DNA of 59,681 nucleotides, taken from positions 1 through 59,681 of the forward strand of contig NZ_JAUSLE010000074.1 in the NCBI RefSeq assembly GCF_030646845.1. Direction: 5' to 3'. Origin of the DNA: Rhodoferax sp. (GTDB lineage Bacteria; Pseudomonadota; Gammaproteobacteria; Burkholderiales; Burkholderiaceae_C). This document shows, piece after piece, positions 58,761-59,681 of the stretch. A program made the translations under genes and the position numbers. Within the stretch, counting starts at the first letter, position 1. Each line of letters opens with the position of its first letter. The notes beneath the pieces are model-generated. The model saw only the letters and a list, made by a program, of their open reading frames with translations. It searched no databases and was not told where the DNA came from.

Positions 58761-59407
58761 TGTCGCGTTTATCTAGTCCGTTGTTGTTGCTTGTGCTGGC
58801 GTGCACCTTCTTGGCCAGCAGTGCATGGAGTCAGGATAAAGGTGCGTCGCGCGAGCGCGAAGCGCTGCGCCGGGTGCAGCAACAATTGCAGCAAATTCGT
58901 CAAGAAAAGACTGTCATGGAGGAAAAGCTGACCAATACCGAGCAAGAGAAAGAAAAGCTCGCGGGTCAGGTGAGTGGCGCGCAGGCACGCGCCAAATCAG
59001 ACAGCGCAAAACATCAGCAGTTGCAGTTGGCACTTGACGCAGTGACCCAGGAAAGACAGACGTTGCAGGCGCAGAAGGCCGAGCTTGATCAGCGGCTGGC
59101 TGAACTGACAACCAAACACGCCGGTACCGAACGTGAACTGGCACTAACCCAGGCACAGAAGAAGCGGGCCCAGTCCACGCTCTCAACGCGTGACCAGCAG
59201 GTCGCCAGTTGCGAAGAAAAGAACGTCAAACTCTATCAATATGGACGCGACCTCATCGGGCAGTGTCGTGACCAGAGTGCAAGCGACGCGGTGCTTCGAC
59301 TGGAGCCATTTACAGGCATTAAACGGGTAGCGATCGAGAACTTGCTGGAGGAATACCGCGACAAGCTCGATGCGCAGAAACTCGTTTCTTCTGAATCTCG
59401 CAATTAG
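58760..59407 (+). CDS. Periplasmic coiled-coil protein
   Basis: 215-residue exported protein of unknown function. A signal peptide (PLLLLVLACTFLASSAWS) is followed by a continuous coiled coil (about 30-150) rich in Gln, Glu, Lys and Arg (LRRVQQQLQQIRQEKTVMEEKL). A C-terminal helical part has two cysteines (VASCEEKNVKLYQYG, LIGQCRDQ) that could form a disulfide, and EPFTGIKRVAIENLLEEYRDKL. The ATG at 58760 shares its A with the stop of the ankyrin gene. Last gene of the tps/exb/ton set. Homologues may be annotated as DNA-repair-like coiled-coil proteins, but nothing here supports that. Confidence 0.85.
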   Translation: MSRLSSPLLLLVLACTFLASSAWSQDKGASREREALRRVQQQLQQIRQEKTVMEEKLTNTEQEKEKLAGQVSGAQARAKSDSAKHQQLQLALDAVTQERQTLQAQKAELDQRLAELTTKHAGTERELALTQAQKKRAQSTLSTRDQQVASCEEKNVKLYQYGRDLIGQCRDQSASDAVLRLEPFTGIKRVAIENLLEEYRDKLDAQKLVSSESRN

Positions 59408-59531
59408 GTTCCCGCATTGTCATGAGTATGACTTGCGTGACAAGACCTGGGCGTGGCATTCAACATAGATCGATTTGCGCCCCGCTGCGTGTTTACTGTC
59501 CGGCAATATATTGGCAATAGCATCCGTAAAA
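59408..59531. other. 124-base intergenic region before the HDOD gene
   Basis: It contains the dyad GTCAT-GAGT-ATGAC (59419-59432) soon after the coiled-coil gene stop and the palindrome CAATATATTG (59504-59513) 19 bases before the next start. Neither is followed by a T-run. No convincing promoter hexamers were found. Confidence 0.3.
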
Positions 59532-59681
59532 ATGTCCCCAAATGATCAGGATATCCGCAACCGGCTACTCGTGGCCCGGTTGCCGGCGATGCCGCAGATT
59601 CTCCTCAAGTTGATCGAACTGTGTCAGGCCGATGACGCGGGTATGGCTGAGCTTGCCAAGCTGATTGCCAACGATGCGGGT
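59532..59681 (+). CDS. HDOD-domain signalling protein, N-terminal part (cut by window edge)
   Basis: The 50 visible residues read LLVARLPAMPQILLKLIEL followed by CQADDAGMAELAKLIANDAG, the typical N-terminal half of an HDOD domain (LPxLPxxxLxLLxL, then DLAxxIxxDP). HDOD proteins are non-catalytic relatives of HD phosphohydrolases and act in bacterial signalling. The ATG at 59532 is not preceded by a clear ribosome site. The rest of the gene, including any GGDEF, EAL or kinase partner domain, lies outside the window. Confidence 0.75.
   Translation, partial: MSPNDQDIRNRLLVARLPAMPQILLKLIELCQADDAGMAELAKLIANDAG

Noticed and set aside
59419..59432. GTCAT-GAGT-ATGAC hairpin as terminator after the coiled-coil gene
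   Set aside because: Only a 5-base stem and no following T-run; kept only as a note on the intergenic region.

Overview
The window looks like a chromosomal segment of a betaproteobacterium, most likely Burkholderiales/Comamonadaceae (Rhodoferax- or Polaromonas-like). The evidence is an exosortase B (XrtB)/EpsBLDEFG exopolysaccharide locus, PEP-CTERM proteins, an EpsA-type LuxR regulator, and two copies of a dispersed repeat of a type I associate with Comamonadaceae (1281-1340 and 38571-38634). The assignment rests on gene content and recall of families, not on a search. No rRNA, tRNA, CRISPR array, transposase or prophage gene was seen.

Region 1 (1-24.7 kb, almost all minus strand) is one large exopolysaccharide locus. 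Read in its own direction it starts at epsB (24653) and runs epsB-L-D-E-F-G, exosortase xrtB, epsI, a Wzy-like polymerase, a glycosyltransferase (GT), a Wzx flippase, a GT2, a GT4, a hexapeptide acyltransferase, a PaaK/CapK-like adenylating enzyme, a GT4, a periplasmic heparinase II/III-like lyase, wecB, wecG/tagA-like, tviB-like, a hexose-6-phosphate mutarotase and galE (cut by the left edge). Most junctions overlap by 4 bases (ATGA or GTGA), so translation is probably coupled. A VanZ-like gene lies on the opposite strand inside the locus. The nucleotide-sugar genes predict an amino-uronic acid in the polymer, which fits the lyase.

Region 2 (24.8-28.7 kb) holds a small PEP-CTERM protein, a Tat-exported PhoX-type phosphatase, a PhoB-like response regulator without an adjacent PhoR, and an SLT lytic transglycosylase.

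Region 3 (28.8-38.5 kb, plus strand) is a compact type II secretion/type IV pilus-like operon: gspG, gspF, gspE, separate PilM-, PilN- and PilO-like platform proteins, a GspC-like protein, a secretin lipoprotein and three more pseudopilins. It ends in a translationally coupled EpsA regulator gene. No GspK, GspJ or prepilin peptidase is present.

Region 4 (38.8-41.5 kb) has a PEP-CTERM surface protein and an unknown secreted eight-cysteine protein, followed by two strong hairpins.

Region 5 (41.6-59.4 kb, plus strand) is the most unusual part. A two-partner secretion pair (FhaC/ShlB-like transporter and a 3418-residue FhaB-like exoprotein) is followed by a DUF2341-LamG domain fused to an ExbB/TolQ proton channel, then ExbD, a TonB-like protein, a Porin_5-like outer-membrane protein, an ankyrin-repeat lipoprotein and a periplasmic coiled-coil protein. 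This reads as a dedicated proton-motive-force-driven envelope machine tied to a giant adhesin. The right edge holds the start of an HDOD-domain gene.

Together the genes describe a cell that builds an acidic exopolysaccharide, anchors or sorts PEP-CTERM proteins into it, secretes through a private T2SS, and displays a very large adhesin: a biofilm or floc matrix island.
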